Shown: positions 15,594 to 24,385 of the stretch, one piece after another
Layout: each line of letters starts with the position of its first letter
Position numbering within the stretch: position 1 is the stretch's first letter
Source of the DNA: Bacillota bacterium
GTDB taxonomy: Bacteria > Bacillota > Clostridia > Christensenellales > SZUA-584
DNA: 32,386 nt
NCBI GenBank assembly: GCA_023415915.1
Contig: JAEZIZ010000008.1
Coordinates: forward strand, 1-32,386
Direction of reading: 5' to 3'
Made by a program: the position numbers and the translations under genes
The notes under the pieces: model-generated
Seen by the model: the letters and a program-made list of their open reading frames with translations, nothing else
What the model was told of the DNA's origin: nothing
The model's database searches: none

Positions 15594-16010
15594 ATGTACA
15601 AAACGGAATCAACGCTCGGCCTTATAGGCTCTATACTCGCCGTTATATCCGCGTCTTTTACGCTTATATTCTCGCTGCTGTTCAGGCTTATAGGATGGAC
15701 GATATTCATGGGTTCAAGGCTATTAAGCTTCTTTGGCCCGTTCGCCGAATCGGGAGGCAAGATGTTCGGAGGGGCGGTAATACTCGCCTCAGTCTTCGGC
15801 CTATTGGTGACCGTAGCGTCTGTAATACTCGGCTTCGTTGGCACTTCTCAGCTGCGCAGCGGACGCAAGCAGGGCGGCGTACTGCTCATAGTTGCGGGCG
15901 GCCTGATGCTGCTGCCCTCCTACATGGGCCACGGACCGTTCGGCACAATTATATCCGTGCTTTTCTTCATAGGCGGCATAATGGCACTGACAAGAAAGGT
16001 AAACACCTGA
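15594..16010 (+). CDS. DUF4064-like small membrane protein, copy 2
   Basis: This 138-residue paralog of the preceding gene begins MYKTESTLGLIGSILAVISA and carries the same SVILGFVGTSQLRSGRKQGGVLLIVAGG block and the closing IGGIMALTRK. It has four hydrophobic segments. The frame is open from 15552, but the ATG at 15594 is chosen because TTGGAGG lies upstream at good spacing and the protein then aligns with copy 1 from its first residue. Function unknown; it may form a hetero-oligomer with copy 1. Confidence 0.85.
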   Translation: MYKTESTLGLIGSILAVISASFTLIFSLLFRLIGWTIFMGSRLLSFFGPFAESGGKMFGGAVILASVFGLLVTVASVILGFVGTSQLRSGRKQGGVLLIVAGGLMLLPSYMGHGPFGTIISVLFFIGGIMALTRKVNT

Positions 16011-16040
16011 AAAAAGCATTACTAACTCTATCAACCATAG

Positions 16041-16062
16041 GGGAGGGGTTTCATCCCCTCCC
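16041..16062 (+). terminator. GC-rich hairpin after the second DUF4064-like gene
   Basis: GGGAGGGG and CCCCTCCC form an 8-bp stem with a six-base loop, 31 bases past the stop codon. There is no T tract, so it may be an RNA-stabilising hairpin rather than a true terminator. Confidence 0.4.
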
Positions 16063-16093
16063 GCAAATTATAGACTGTCGATAAACCTCAATT

Positions 16094-16176
16094 TGTCATT
16101 CTAAGCTTGCGAAGAATCCCATGGAGAGTGCTTTTAAGGAGGGGATTCTTCAGTCGTTACACTCCTTCAAAATGAC
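16094..16176. repeat. Inverted repeat, TCATTCT...GAAGAATC family
   Basis: TGTCATTCT and GAAGAATCCC on the left are mirrored by GGGATTCTTC and AATGACA on the right. It is the same family as the repeat at 485-592, though here the arms are close and could fold as one hairpin. Both copies sit in intergenic DNA. Confidence 0.65.
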
Positions 16177-16225
16177 AGCATAAACTTTTTAACATAACTT
16201 CCTCCGTAAGAGTAAGCTAGATAAT

Positions 16226-16257
16226 ATAAAACGCCCGGCTTAAGTTCAGCCGGGCGT
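16226..16257 (-). terminator. Terminator of the nadE operon
   Basis: On the minus strand CGCCCGGCT and AGCCGGGCG form a 9-bp stem with a seven-base loop, followed by TTTTATATTAT. It lies about 27 bases past the nadE stop. Confidence 0.9.
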
Positions 16258-16283
16258 AAATCTTTTATAGGCTTATCACCGTT

Positions 16284-18185
16284 TCATTCCAGACTCTTTA
16301 TCCACATGTCCGCTTCCGCGTCGGACGGCATGCGCCAGTCGCCTCTTGGAGACAACGACACGCTGCCCACTTTGGGGCCGTCGGGCATGCACGAACGCTT
16401 GAACTGCGACGCGAAGAACCGCCTGTAGAACTTTTTAAGCTGCTCTTTAATATCGTCTTCGCTGTATTCGGTAAACGCCGCCTTTGCCAGCAGCAGTATC
16501 TTTTGGGGCGACATCTCAAAGCGCAGCACGTAGTACATGAAAAAGTCGTTTAAATCGTACTGTCCTATCTGCTTTTGCGTGTCCTGCCTCTCGTCTTTGC
16601 CGGTGGGAGGCAGCAGCTCGGGCGACGGCGGTATCGCGACTATTTCCCTGGCGATTTCGCTAAGCCTCTCGTCCTCCCTTGAAACGTACAGCACCATCTC
16701 TTTTATCAGCGTTTTGGCTACTCCCGCGTTCACGCCGTACATAGAAATCTGGTCTCCTGCGTACGTGCAAAAACCCAGCGCGAGCTCGGAAAGATCGCCC
16801 GTGCCCACAACTAAGCCGCCTATTTGGTTGGCAAGGTCCATCAATACCTGCGTGCGCTCCCGCGCCTGCGCGTTCTCGTACGTTATATCCGCCTGGCCGC
16901 CGTGCCCCAAATCCTCAAGGTGCGCTTTGGCGGCGTTTACTATGCTTATCTCCCTAAGCTCAGCGCCCGTCGCGATTACGAGTCTGCGCGCCAGGTCTTG
17001 CGTCGCCTGCGTGCTGCCGAATCCCGGCATCACCACTCCCAGCACTGCGCTGCTTTCCTTCCCCATCCGCTTCATGGCATCGCACGATACCATCAGGGCG
17101 AGCGCCGAGTCGAGCCCGCCGGATACGCCTATCACCACCCGCTGCGCATGAGTGTGTCGCAGCCGGCGCATCAGCGCGGTTACCTGTATGTTGAAAACTT
17201 CGCGGCAGCGGGCGTCCCTTTCGGCAGCGTCGCCCGGCACGAACGGCATACGTTCAATCTTCCTGAATTTCGGCTCGGTTTCGCGCGCGGCAAAGCCTAT
17301 CTTCCTGTATGACAGCCCGGGGCTTTTGGATATAAACGTGTTTTTGAGTATCCTGTCGTGCATCAGCCTGTGCAGGTCTATTTCCGTAAAGCTCATATGC
17401 GGCTCAAAGCTGAACCTTTCAGAGCTCTCGAGTATGTTTCCGTTTTCCGCTATAACTATATGCCCGCCGAACACCGTGTCCGTAGTGGATTCTCCCGGCC
17501 CCGCAGATACGTAAGCAAGGCCGCATATATACCGTCCCGACTCCTGCTTTATCATCTCCTCGCGGTATTCGCTCTTGCCCGCGAGCTCGTTGCTCGCCGA
17601 TATGTTGAAAAGCAGCGTCGCGCCCGCCGTAGCCTGGTACGCATGCGGAGGGAACGGCACCCACAGATCCTCGCAAAGCTCGACGCCTACGGCCAGCCCC
17701 TTTATGTTCTCGCACTCAAACAGCAGGTCGCTGCCAAACGGCGCCTCCTGACCCGCTATGCCCACCATGGCGTTTTTTACGTCTATGCCCGACGCGAACC
17801 AGCGCTGTTCGTAATACTCCGAATAGTTGGGTATGTAAGCTTTGGGAACAACGCCTAGTATGCGCCCCGACTGGAACAACACGGCGCAGTTGAAAAGCTT
17901 GTCGGAAGAGTATACCGGCATGCCGACGATTACGAGCGCTTTCGTATTCTTCGTCTCGGATGTCAGGCAGCGCAATGCCTCGTCGCTCTGTTCCAGCACG
18001 CCGCGCTGCCTGAAAAGGTCGCCCAGCGTATACGACGTTATGCACAGCTCGGGGAACGCCACTATGCTTGCGCCCTGCTCTTCGGCCTCGCCTATCATTT
18101 TCCGTATGCTGTCTTTATTCTTTACAACATTACCTACGGATACCGCCGGCACCGCCGCCGCTATCCTCAGTAGCCCGCTGTTCAT
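16284..18185 (-). CDS. nadE: Glutamine-dependent NAD+ synthetase
   Basis: This enzyme makes NAD+ from nicotinate adenine dinucleotide, ATP and ammonia taken from glutamine. The 633 residues have two domains. The N-terminal nitrilase-type glutaminase (about 5-275) shows the Glu-Lys-Cys triad: Glu46 (FPELCITSY), Lys115 (VPKAYIPNY) and Cys171 (VGVELCEDLW). The C-terminal synthetase (about 330-633) has the pyrophosphate loop SGGLDS at 355-360, and GTGDLSELALGFCTYAGD further on. The frame is open to 18269 and overlaps the upstream gene, but the ATG at 18185 has GGAGG at ideal spacing and fits the family's start. It is second in an operon with a solute-binding protein. Confidence 0.96.
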   Translation of the reverse strand: MNSGLLRIAAAVPAVSVGNVVKNKDSIRKMIGEAEEQGASIVAFPELCITSYTLGDLFRQRGVLEQSDEALRCLTSETKNTKALVIVGMPVYSSDKLFNCAVLFQSGRILGVVPKAYIPNYSEYYEQRWFASGIDVKNAMVGIAGQEAPFGSDLLFECENIKGLAVGVELCEDLWVPFPPHAYQATAGATLLFNISASNELAGKSEYREEMIKQESGRYICGLAYVSAGPGESTTDTVFGGHIVIAENGNILESSERFSFEPHMSFTEIDLHRLMHDRILKNTFISKSPGLSYRKIGFAARETEPKFRKIERMPFVPGDAAERDARCREVFNIQVTALMRRLRHTHAQRVVIGVSGGLDSALALMVSCDAMKRMGKESSAVLGVVMPGFGSTQATQDLARRLVIATGAELREISIVNAAKAHLEDLGHGGQADITYENAQARERTQVLMDLANQIGGLVVGTGDLSELALGFCTYAGDQISMYGVNAGVAKTLIKEMVLYVSREDERLSEIAREIVAIPPSPELLPPTGKDERQDTQKQIGQYDLNDFFMYYVLRFEMSPQKILLLAKAAFTEYSEDDIKEQLKKFYRRFFASQFKRSCMPDGPKVGSVSLSPRGDWRMPSDAEADMWIKSLE

Positions 18186-18240
18186 GTTATCCTCCGTTTC
18201 ACTGGCTGCTTTTCTCCCCGTTAAAAGACATCCCATATTA

Positions 18241-19125
18241 TTAATCGGTAAGTTCGCCGTAATCAACAAGCTCGTATTTATCTAGCAGCGTCGAAATAGT
18301 GCCGTCGCTTTTCATTTCCGACAAACAATCGTTCACCGAGTCTATAAACACGCCCAATGCTCCTCTTACCTGCACGCAGTAGCTTATCGGCATGAACCGT
18401 TCGGGCAGTATCAGCATGCCCGCCTTGCCGAAAAGCTTTAAGTTTATCTCGTTTGCGCAGACGGCGGTTACTAAGCCGTCCTTTAACGCCTCTATCGCCT
18501 CGGGGTAAGAGGCGTAAAGCTTGACGAACGCCTGTATGCCGTTTTGAGAAAGATACTCGTCAAGATATGTAAGGCTCTTATTGTTTTTTTGCTTCGTCGC
18601 GGGATACGTCCCCTGTATTACCGCTATCTTTCCTCCGCTTAAGCCGTCCTCGCTCGTCATCTCACCTTCGCGCACTAAAAAAGCGCACGCGTCGGAATAA
18701 TAGCTTTGCGAATATTTTATGCCTGACGCCGAGCCTTTAACGGACGCGCCCAGCGAAATATCCAGCTTTCCCTGCTGCAGCATCGAGTCTTTAGTCTCCG
18801 AGTTTACGCTTACAAAATTGACTAATACTCCGCCGTCCGGAAACAACCGCTCTGCCAACTCGTCCGCGATATCCTTTTCAAGGCCGGTGTATGTCTTCGT
18901 TTGTTCGTCGTATAAGCAAAGCGTGCCTATGTCGCCGCGCAGGCCTATGTTGAAAACGCCCGTTTTTGCAACTGCGTCGACTGCCGACTGCTTCTCTGCC
19001 GCTTTTTTGTTTGACGACGCGACAAGCGCAACTATAACTATAGCGATCACAACCACTACCGCCGCGACCGCTATTTTAAAATACTTTTTGTTTATATTAA
19101 AAAGACGGTTTCTTCCTGCTCTCAA
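18241..19125 (-). CDS. Amino-acid-type solute-binding protein, membrane anchored, orphan
   Basis: The protein has about 294 residues: a basic N terminus, one strong hydrophobic helix (about 17-38, rich in Val/Ala/Ile) and a type 3 bacterial extracellular solute-binding domain. The domain has the family's features: NIGLRGDIGTLCLYD near the start, YTGLEKDIADELAERL, GKLDISLGASVKG, KIAVIQGTYP and a C-terminal lysine-poor helix. There is no lipobox cysteine, so it is held by the helix rather than by lipid. No ABC permease or ATPase gene lies beside it. The start is uncertain: TTG at 19125 follows GGAG and is preferred to TTG at 19143, which has no ribosome-binding site. It is followed after 55 bases by nadE with no terminator, so they probably share a transcript. 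Confidence 0.85.
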   Translation of the reverse strand: MRAGRNRLFNINKKYFKIAVAAVVVVIAIVIVALVASSNKKAAEKQSAVDAVAKTGVFNIGLRGDIGTLCLYDEQTKTYTGLEKDIADELAERLFPDGGVLVNFVSVNSETKDSMLQQGKLDISLGASVKGSASGIKYSQSYYSDACAFLVREGEMTSEDGLSGGKIAVIQGTYPATKQKNNKSLTYLDEYLSQNGIQAFVKLYASYPEAIEALKDGLVTAVCANEINLKLFGKAGMLILPERFMPISYCVQVRGALGVFIDSVNDCLSEMKSDGTISTLLDKYELVDYGELTD

Positions 19126-19159
19126 ACTGCTCCATCTCCGCAAGGTTACTGTATACCAG

Positions 19160-19188
19160 ATTGTACAATATTATACCGGAGCGTTCAA
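19160..19188 (-). promoter_or_regulatory. Promoter of the binding protein-nadE operon
   Basis: On the minus strand TTGAAC, a 17-base spacer and TACAAT precede the gene by about 35 bases. A TATAAT lies inside the spacer and could be an alternative -10. Confidence 0.55.
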
Positions 19189-19223
19189 TAGTTTATATTG
19201 CCTCCGCTTATAGGAAGACAAAA

Positions 19224-19395
19224 CTCCTCATCCGGCGCTACGCGCCACCTTCCCCTCAAAGGGGAGCCGAAGGCGAGCGCACCCAGTGGGTGAAAAAGCG
19301 AGTCGGAGGCTCTGTAAGTAAAGGAACATGCCGAATGGTAGTGACGGCAGGCGACTATTGCGAACAGAGGAAGGTGGTGCAAAGCGAATGAGGGG
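19224..19395. repeat. MITE-like element A with imperfect terminal inverted repeats
   Basis: The left end (CTCATCCGGCG...CCACCTTCCCCTC) is the imperfect complement of the right end (GAGGAAGGTGGTGCAAAGCGAATGAGG) over about 28 bases. The interior of about 115 bases holds no credible gene. It shares CCTCAT and CTTCCCCT blocks with the next element. Confidence 0.7.
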
Positions 19396-19414
19396 ATTTT
19401 TGCTGCTTCTTAAC

Positions 19415-19560
19415 AACACCTCATCAGTCGCCTATCGGCGACAGCTTCCCCTTGAAGGGGAAGCCTTTAATTTTCTTTTATCTTTTCTAATAGTGAAAAG
19501 AAGCTGATTGGTAACGCCTTCTCCTTGAGGCGCGGCTTGCCGCGACGGATGAGGTGTTTA
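19415..19560. repeat. MITE-like element B with terminal inverted repeats
   Basis: The ends AACACCTCATCAGTCGC and GCGACGGATGAGGTGTT are mirror copies with one mismatch. Inside, GCTTCCCCTT and AAGGGGAAGC (19444-19464) form a strong hairpin followed by a T-rich stretch, which may serve as a terminator on the plus strand. Elements A and B together fill most of the gap between the binding-protein gene and gyrA. Confidence 0.7.
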
Positions 19561-19607
19561 GCCTTCCCGCCGGACCCTGCTTGCGTCCGCATGCTTGCAT
19601 ACCATTC

Positions 19608-22103
19608 TTATTCCTCACCCTGCTGCTCCGGCTCCGCTTGCTGTTCGCCGCCTTCGTCCGCGGCCTCATCGTCCGAATCCTCGTCCGGCTTTACGAGCGC
19701 CACCGATACTACGCGCGAATCCTCGCTTAGGTTCATTAGCCGCACGCCCTGCGTGTCGCGGCCGATTACGCTTATCTCGCTTACCTTCATGCGTATTATT
19801 ACGCCCGCGTCGTTTATTATCATAAGGTCTTCGCTGCCGTCCACGACTTTCAGCGTGCACATGCTGCCTGTCTTGTCGGTAATTCGCAGCGTCTTTAAGC
19901 CTATGCCGCCTCTGTGCTGCAGGTTGTATTCGGATACCGGCGTGCGTTTGCCATAGCCGTTCTCGGATATTACGAGCACCTCGCCCTCCGGCCGCGCTTT
20001 GGACATGCCTACGACGCTGTCGCCCTCGCGCAGCGTTATCGCCTTTACGCCCATAGCGCCCCTGCCCATATCGCGCACGTCCTCTTCCGAGAACATTACG
20101 CACATGCCATTTGCTGTGCCTATAATAATGTTGTCGCTGCCGCTCGTTTCGAGCACGCCTATAAGCTCGTCGCCCTCGCGCATGCTTATAGCTATAAGCC
20201 CGTTCTGGCGTATGTTCCTGAATTCGCTTACCCGCGTCTTTTTAATGAAGCCGTTCTTCGTCGCGAGCACGAGCATTGCATTTGAGTCGTAGCTGCGCGC
20301 AGCGAGTACCGCGGATACTTTCTCTTCCGCGTCAAGCTGCAGCAGGTTTACTATAGCCATGCCCTTTGCAGTACGACCCGTTTCGGGCAGGTCGTAGCAC
20401 TTGCGGCGGTATACCTTGCCCTTGTTGGTAAAGAACAGCAGGTTGGAGTGCGTCGACGTTACCATTACGTGTTCCGCGAAGTCCTCCTCGCGCGTGGAAA
20501 GCCCCGTAATGCCGCGGCCGCCCCTGCGCTGCGTCTTATACGTATCCGAGGGCAGGCGCTTTATATACCCGAAGTGCGTCAGCGTCACTACCATCTCCTC
20601 TTCCTGTATCAATTCGTCGAGGTCTATATCGTCCGCGCTGAACGTTATCTCGGTACGGCGCTCGTTAGAGTACTTATCCTTTATCTCCAAAAGCTCCTGC
20701 TTTATTATGTCGAGCACCATCTGCGGCGACGCAAGTATGCTCTTTAAGTACGCTATGCGCTCCAAAAGCTTCCTGTATTCTTCGAGTATCTTGTCGCGCT
20801 CTAGTCCGGTGAGCCTTTGCAGACGCATGTCGAGTATCGCCTGCGCCTGTATCTGCGTAAGGCCGAACCTTGACATAAGCGAATTCCTCGCGGTAGGCAC
20901 GTCGGGGGATTTCTTAATCAGTTCGACTATCTCGTCAATGTTGTCAAGCGCTATAATGAGGCCTTCGAGTATGTGAGCACGCGCCTCCGCCTTTTCCAGC
21001 TCGTACTTCGTGCGGCGCACTATGATTTCTTTTTGGTGCTCAAGGTAATGGTAAAGTATCTCTTTTAGGTTAAGCACTTTGGGCTCGCCGTCCACAAGCG
21101 CCAGCATAATCACGCCGAACGTTTCCTGCATCTGCGTGTGCTTATACAGCCTGTTGAGTATTACGTTAGAGTTCACGTCGCGCTTTAACTCTATTACTAT
21201 GCGCATGCCCGATTTGTCGCTCTCGTCACGTATGTCGGATATGCCCTCAAGGCTCTTATCCTGCACAAGCTCGGCTATGCGCGTAATAAGCGCCGCCTTG
21301 TTCACCTGATAAGGTATCTCGGTGACAATAATACGCTGCCTGCCCGCCTTGAATTCCTCTATCTCGGCCTTCGCTCGCACGCATATCTTGCCGCGCCCCG
21401 TGTTGTATGCCTGCGTTATGCCCGCAGTGCCCATTATTATGCCGCCGGTGGGGAAGTCGGGGCCCTTGATATGCTCCCTTAAATCGTCCACCGTGCATTC
21501 CGGGTCGTCTATAAGCCGCACCGCCGCGTCTATAGTCTCGCCGAGGTTATGCGGAGGTATGTTGGTCGCCATGCCTACAGCTATGCCGCCCGTGCCGTTA
21601 ACCAAAAGGTTCGGAAACTTAGAGGGAAGCACGGAGGGCTGCATAAGCGTCTCGTCGAAATTAGGGTAAAAATCCACCGTGTTCTTGTCAAGATCGCGCA
21701 GCAGTTCCATGCATATCGGCGAGAGCCGCGCCTCGGTGTAACGCATAGCCGCGGGCGAGTCCCCGTCCACGCTGCCGAAGTTGCCGTGCCCTTCCACCAG
21801 AGGATGGCGTATAGAAAAATTCTGCGCCATGCGCACCATCGAAAGGTACACGGCGCTGTCGCCGTGCGGATGGTATTTGCCGAGCACGTCGCCCACTATC
21901 CTCGCGCTCTTCCTGAACGGCTTGTCGGGCGAGAGCCCCAATTCGCTCATAGAAAAGAGTATCCTTCTGTGCACCGGCTTTAAGCCGTCCCTCACGTCGG
22001 GCAGCGCGCGGTTAATTATAACCGCCATCGCGTACGATATGAAAGACGTCTTCATCTCTTTTTCAATATCTATAGGCTGTATAGCTTTTCTAATGTTGTC
22101 CAA
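19608..22103 (-). CDS. gyrA: DNA gyrase subunit A
   Basis: GyrA is the DNA-cutting subunit of gyrase, which adds negative supercoils. The 831 residues are a normal length. The catalytic tyrosine is Tyr122 (AAMRYTEARL), and the numbering matches E. coli GyrA. The beta-pinwheel C-terminal domain (about 500-800) carries the GyrA box QRRGGRG, which marks gyrase rather than topoisomerase IV. The tail is acidic. Position 83 is the usual Ser, but position 87, normally Asp or Glu, is Leu (HPHGDSAVYLSM). The start codon is TTG with GAGGTGA upstream, 18 bases after gyrB. No clear terminator follows on this strand. Confidence 0.98.
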   Translation of the reverse strand: MDNIRKAIQPIDIEKEMKTSFISYAMAVIINRALPDVRDGLKPVHRRILFSMSELGLSPDKPFRKSARIVGDVLGKYHPHGDSAVYLSMVRMAQNFSIRHPLVEGHGNFGSVDGDSPAAMRYTEARLSPICMELLRDLDKNTVDFYPNFDETLMQPSVLPSKFPNLLVNGTGGIAVGMATNIPPHNLGETIDAAVRLIDDPECTVDDLREHIKGPDFPTGGIIMGTAGITQAYNTGRGKICVRAKAEIEEFKAGRQRIIVTEIPYQVNKAALITRIAELVQDKSLEGISDIRDESDKSGMRIVIELKRDVNSNVILNRLYKHTQMQETFGVIMLALVDGEPKVLNLKEILYHYLEHQKEIIVRRTKYELEKAEARAHILEGLIIALDNIDEIVELIKKSPDVPTARNSLMSRFGLTQIQAQAILDMRLQRLTGLERDKILEEYRKLLERIAYLKSILASPQMVLDIIKQELLEIKDKYSNERRTEITFSADDIDLDELIQEEEMVVTLTHFGYIKRLPSDTYKTQRRGGRGITGLSTREEDFAEHVMVTSTHSNLLFFTNKGKVYRRKCYDLPETGRTAKGMAIVNLLQLDAEEKVSAVLAARSYDSNAMLVLATKNGFIKKTRVSEFRNIRQNGLIAISMREGDELIGVLETSGSDNIIIGTANGMCVMFSEEDVRDMGRGAMGVKAITLREGDSVVGMSKARPEGEVLVISENGYGKRTPVSEYNLQHRGGIGLKTLRITDKTGSMCTLKVVDGSEDLMIINDAGVIIRMKVSEISVIGRDTQGVRLMNLSEDSRVVSVALVKPDEDSDDEAADEGGEQQAEPEQQGEE

Positions 22104-22121
22104 TATATTTCACCTCAAAAC

Positions 22122-24029
22122 TTATACGTCAAGATTCACTACGAGCTTGGCGTTCTGTTCAATAAATTCCTTGCGCGGCTCGACCTGGTCGCCCATCAGT
22201 ATGGTAAATATCTCTTCCGCTTCTATAGCGTTCTGCACCGACACCTGCAGAAGCGTCCTGTTCTCGGGGTCCATCGTAGTCTCCCATAGCTGCTCGGGGT
22301 TCATCTCTCCAAGGCCTTTATAGCGCTGTATCGTCGCGCCCTCCTTGCCTATCTCCGCGAGGTACTTTTCCAGCTCCGCGTCGCTGTAAAGATATTTTTC
22401 AACTTTGTTTTTGGCGACCTTATAAAGGGGCGGCTGCGCTATATATACATGCCCCGCCTCTATCAGCTGTTTCATATACCGGTAGAAGAACGTTAAAAGA
22501 AGTATCCTGATATGGCTTCCGTCCACGTCGGCGTCCGTCATGCATATTATGCGTTTGTAGCGCAGCTTCGACACGTCGAAATCCTCGCCTATGCCTGCGC
22601 CGAAAGCCGTGGCCATTGCCTTTATCTCGGCGTTGGCAAGCGCCTTATCCTGCCGCGTCTTCTCAACGTTGAGTATCTTGCCCCTTAAAGGCAGTATGGC
22701 CTGGAAGCGCCGGTCTCGGCCCTGCTTCGCGCTGCCTCCCGCGCTGTCGCCCTCCACTATGAATATCTCGCACTTGTCCGCGTCCGTCTCGCTGCAGTCC
22801 GCAAGCTTGCCGGGCAGCGACGCGCTCTCCAGCGCGGATTTCCTCCTCGTCAGCTCCCGCGCCTTTCTTGCGGCCTCGCGCGCGTGCTGCGCCACAAGGC
22901 ACTTGTTTAATACTTCCTTGGCTACCGAAGGGTTCTCCTCAAGAAACGCGCGCAGTTCTTCCGCCAGCGCGTTGTCCACAAGCGGCCTTATTTCGCTGTT
23001 ACCGAGCTTAGTCTTAGTCTGTCCCTCAAACTGCGGGTTTGTAAGCTTTACGCTGATTATTGCGGTAAGCCCTTCTCTTATATCCTCGCCCGATAGGTTC
23101 TCTTCCTTTTCCTTTATAAGCCCGAACCTGCGCGCGTAATCGTTCATCACCCGCGTGAGCCCCGACTTGAAGCCCATAAGGTGCGTGCCGCCCTCGTGCG
23201 TAGGTATGTTGTTTGCGAACGTGTATATGTTCTCGTTATAGGAGTCGTTGTACTGCATAGCTATCTCAACGATAGTTGAGTCCTTCTCCGACCTCATGTA
23301 TATCGGCTCGGGGTGAAGGGGAGTTTTGTTTTTGTTGAGATATTTTACAAACTCAATTATACCGCCTTCGAACTGGTAGTCGCTCTCCTTGCCTGTGCGC
23401 GCGTCGGTTATTTTTATACGCACGCCCTTATTAAGGAACGCGAGCTCCCTAAGCCTGCTTTTTAATGTGTCGAATTCAAAATCAACGGTCTCGAATATCT
23501 CGTCGTCCGGCCAGAATTGTATTATCGTGCCCGTACCGTCCGTTTCGCCCGTTACATGTATATCGCTCTCGGCCACGCCCCGCGAAAAGTGCATCGAGTA
23601 TATCTTGCCGTCGCGCTTTATCGAAGCAACGAGCTTTTTGGAAAGCGCGTTCACTACGGATACGCCCACGCCGTGCAGCCCGCCCGACACCTTGTAGCCG
23701 TTGCCGCCGAATTTGCCGCCCGCGTGCAGCATAGTAAGCGCTACCTCCAGCGTAGACTTCCCCACCTTAGGGTGTATCTCCACCGGTATGCCGCGGCCGT
23801 TGTCCTCCACGCAGACGCTCCCGTCCTCCATTATCGTGACGGAAATGAAGTCGCAGTAGCCCGCCATCGCCTCGTCCACCGAGTTATCCACAACCTCGTA
23901 AACAAGGTGGTGAAGCCCGCGCGCGTCCGTTGAACCTATGTACATTCCCGGCCGTTTGCGCACGGGTTCCAAGCCCTCGAGAACCTGTATCTGAGAAGCG
24001 TCGTAGTTGTTTTCCATTGTAATGTCCAT
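22122..24029 (-). CDS. gyrB: DNA gyrase subunit B
   Basis: GyrB supplies the ATPase and the TOPRIM part of gyrase. The 635 residues are the short Gram-positive length. The GHKL ATPase domain starts with EGLEPVRKRPGMYIGST and holds VYEVVDNSVDEAMAG, DNGRGIPV and GGLHGVGVSVVNALS. The transducer is central. The TOPRIM domain begins with IVEGDSAGGSAKQGRDR and includes PLRGKILNVEK and the metal-binding MTDADVDGSHI. The tail RYKGLGEMNPEQLWETTMDP is standard. AAGGAG lies before the ATG. It follows remB by 29 bases and is followed by gyrA, so remB-gyrB-gyrA form one operon. Confidence 0.98.
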   Translation of the reverse strand: MDITMENNYDASQIQVLEGLEPVRKRPGMYIGSTDARGLHHLVYEVVDNSVDEAMAGYCDFISVTIMEDGSVCVEDNGRGIPVEIHPKVGKSTLEVALTMLHAGGKFGGNGYKVSGGLHGVGVSVVNALSKKLVASIKRDGKIYSMHFSRGVAESDIHVTGETDGTGTIIQFWPDDEIFETVDFEFDTLKSRLRELAFLNKGVRIKITDARTGKESDYQFEGGIIEFVKYLNKNKTPLHPEPIYMRSEKDSTIVEIAMQYNDSYNENIYTFANNIPTHEGGTHLMGFKSGLTRVMNDYARRFGLIKEKEENLSGEDIREGLTAIISVKLTNPQFEGQTKTKLGNSEIRPLVDNALAEELRAFLEENPSVAKEVLNKCLVAQHAREAARKARELTRRKSALESASLPGKLADCSETDADKCEIFIVEGDSAGGSAKQGRDRRFQAILPLRGKILNVEKTRQDKALANAEIKAMATAFGAGIGEDFDVSKLRYKRIICMTDADVDGSHIRILLLTFFYRYMKQLIEAGHVYIAQPPLYKVAKNKVEKYLYSDAELEKYLAEIGKEGATIQRYKGLGEMNPEQLWETTMDPENRTLLQVSVQNAIEAEEIFTILMGDQVEPRKEFIEQNAKLVVNLDV

Positions 24030-24058
24030 GTGCTCTCCTTCATCTATAGAAAATTAAA

Positions 24059-24304
24059 TTATGACCTTGAACGTTTATATAGCGTCGCGGGTGAAATGGG
24101 CGAATAGTATATAAAAAACTTATCGAGGAATCGCGTAACGACTATGGATTTAATGTTATACTTCTCTATGTATATGTTGTGCGCCGTGTCTCCCAGTTTT
24201 TTGAGCGCGTTGTTCGTATCGTCGTTGGTCTTTGCTTCCTTGTAGTCGAGTATGAGCACTACGTCCTTAAGCGGGACCATCGCGTCCTTTCCTATGTGCA
24301 GCAC
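24059..24304 (-). CDS. remB: RemB (YaaB)-like DUF370 regulator
   Basis: This small protein of about 81 residues belongs to the DUF370 family. In Bacillus subtilis RemB (YaaB) helps control biofilm-matrix genes, and the gene sits just before gyrB as it does here. The sequence shows the family's LHIGKD opening, a VPLKDVVLILDY strand and a late KSIVVTRFLDKFFIYYSPISPATLYKRS block. The start is uncertain. GTG at 24304 has AGGGG eight bases upstream and is preferred. TTG at 24310 would place the ribosome-binding site too close, and the ATT between them would match the family's length best but is a rare start. recF, usually next to it, is absent. Confidence 0.85.
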   Translation of the reverse strand: MLHIGKDAMVPLKDVVLILDYKEAKTNDDTNNALKKLGDTAHNIYIEKYNIKSIVVTRFLDKFFIYYSPISPATLYKRSRS

Positions 24305-24333
24305 AATCAATTCCCCTGCTTTCTTTTAAAATG

Positions 24334-24354
24334 CCCATAAAGCGACTTTATGGG
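24334..24354 (-). other. Hairpin in the remB leader
   Basis: CCCATAAAG and CTTTATGGG form a perfect 9-bp stem with a three-base loop about 30 bases upstream of remB. It lies between the remB promoter and the gene, so it would fold in the leader RNA. On that strand CATTTT follows, giving a weak attenuator-like look. Confidence 0.5.
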
Positions 24355-24385
24355 GAAACGAATAAATCTACTATATATTATATAT

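Noticed and set aside
16537..17151. A 204-codon plus-strand frame inside nadE
   Set aside because: It lies opposite conserved nadE domains and has no independent start signal. It is an antisense shadow.
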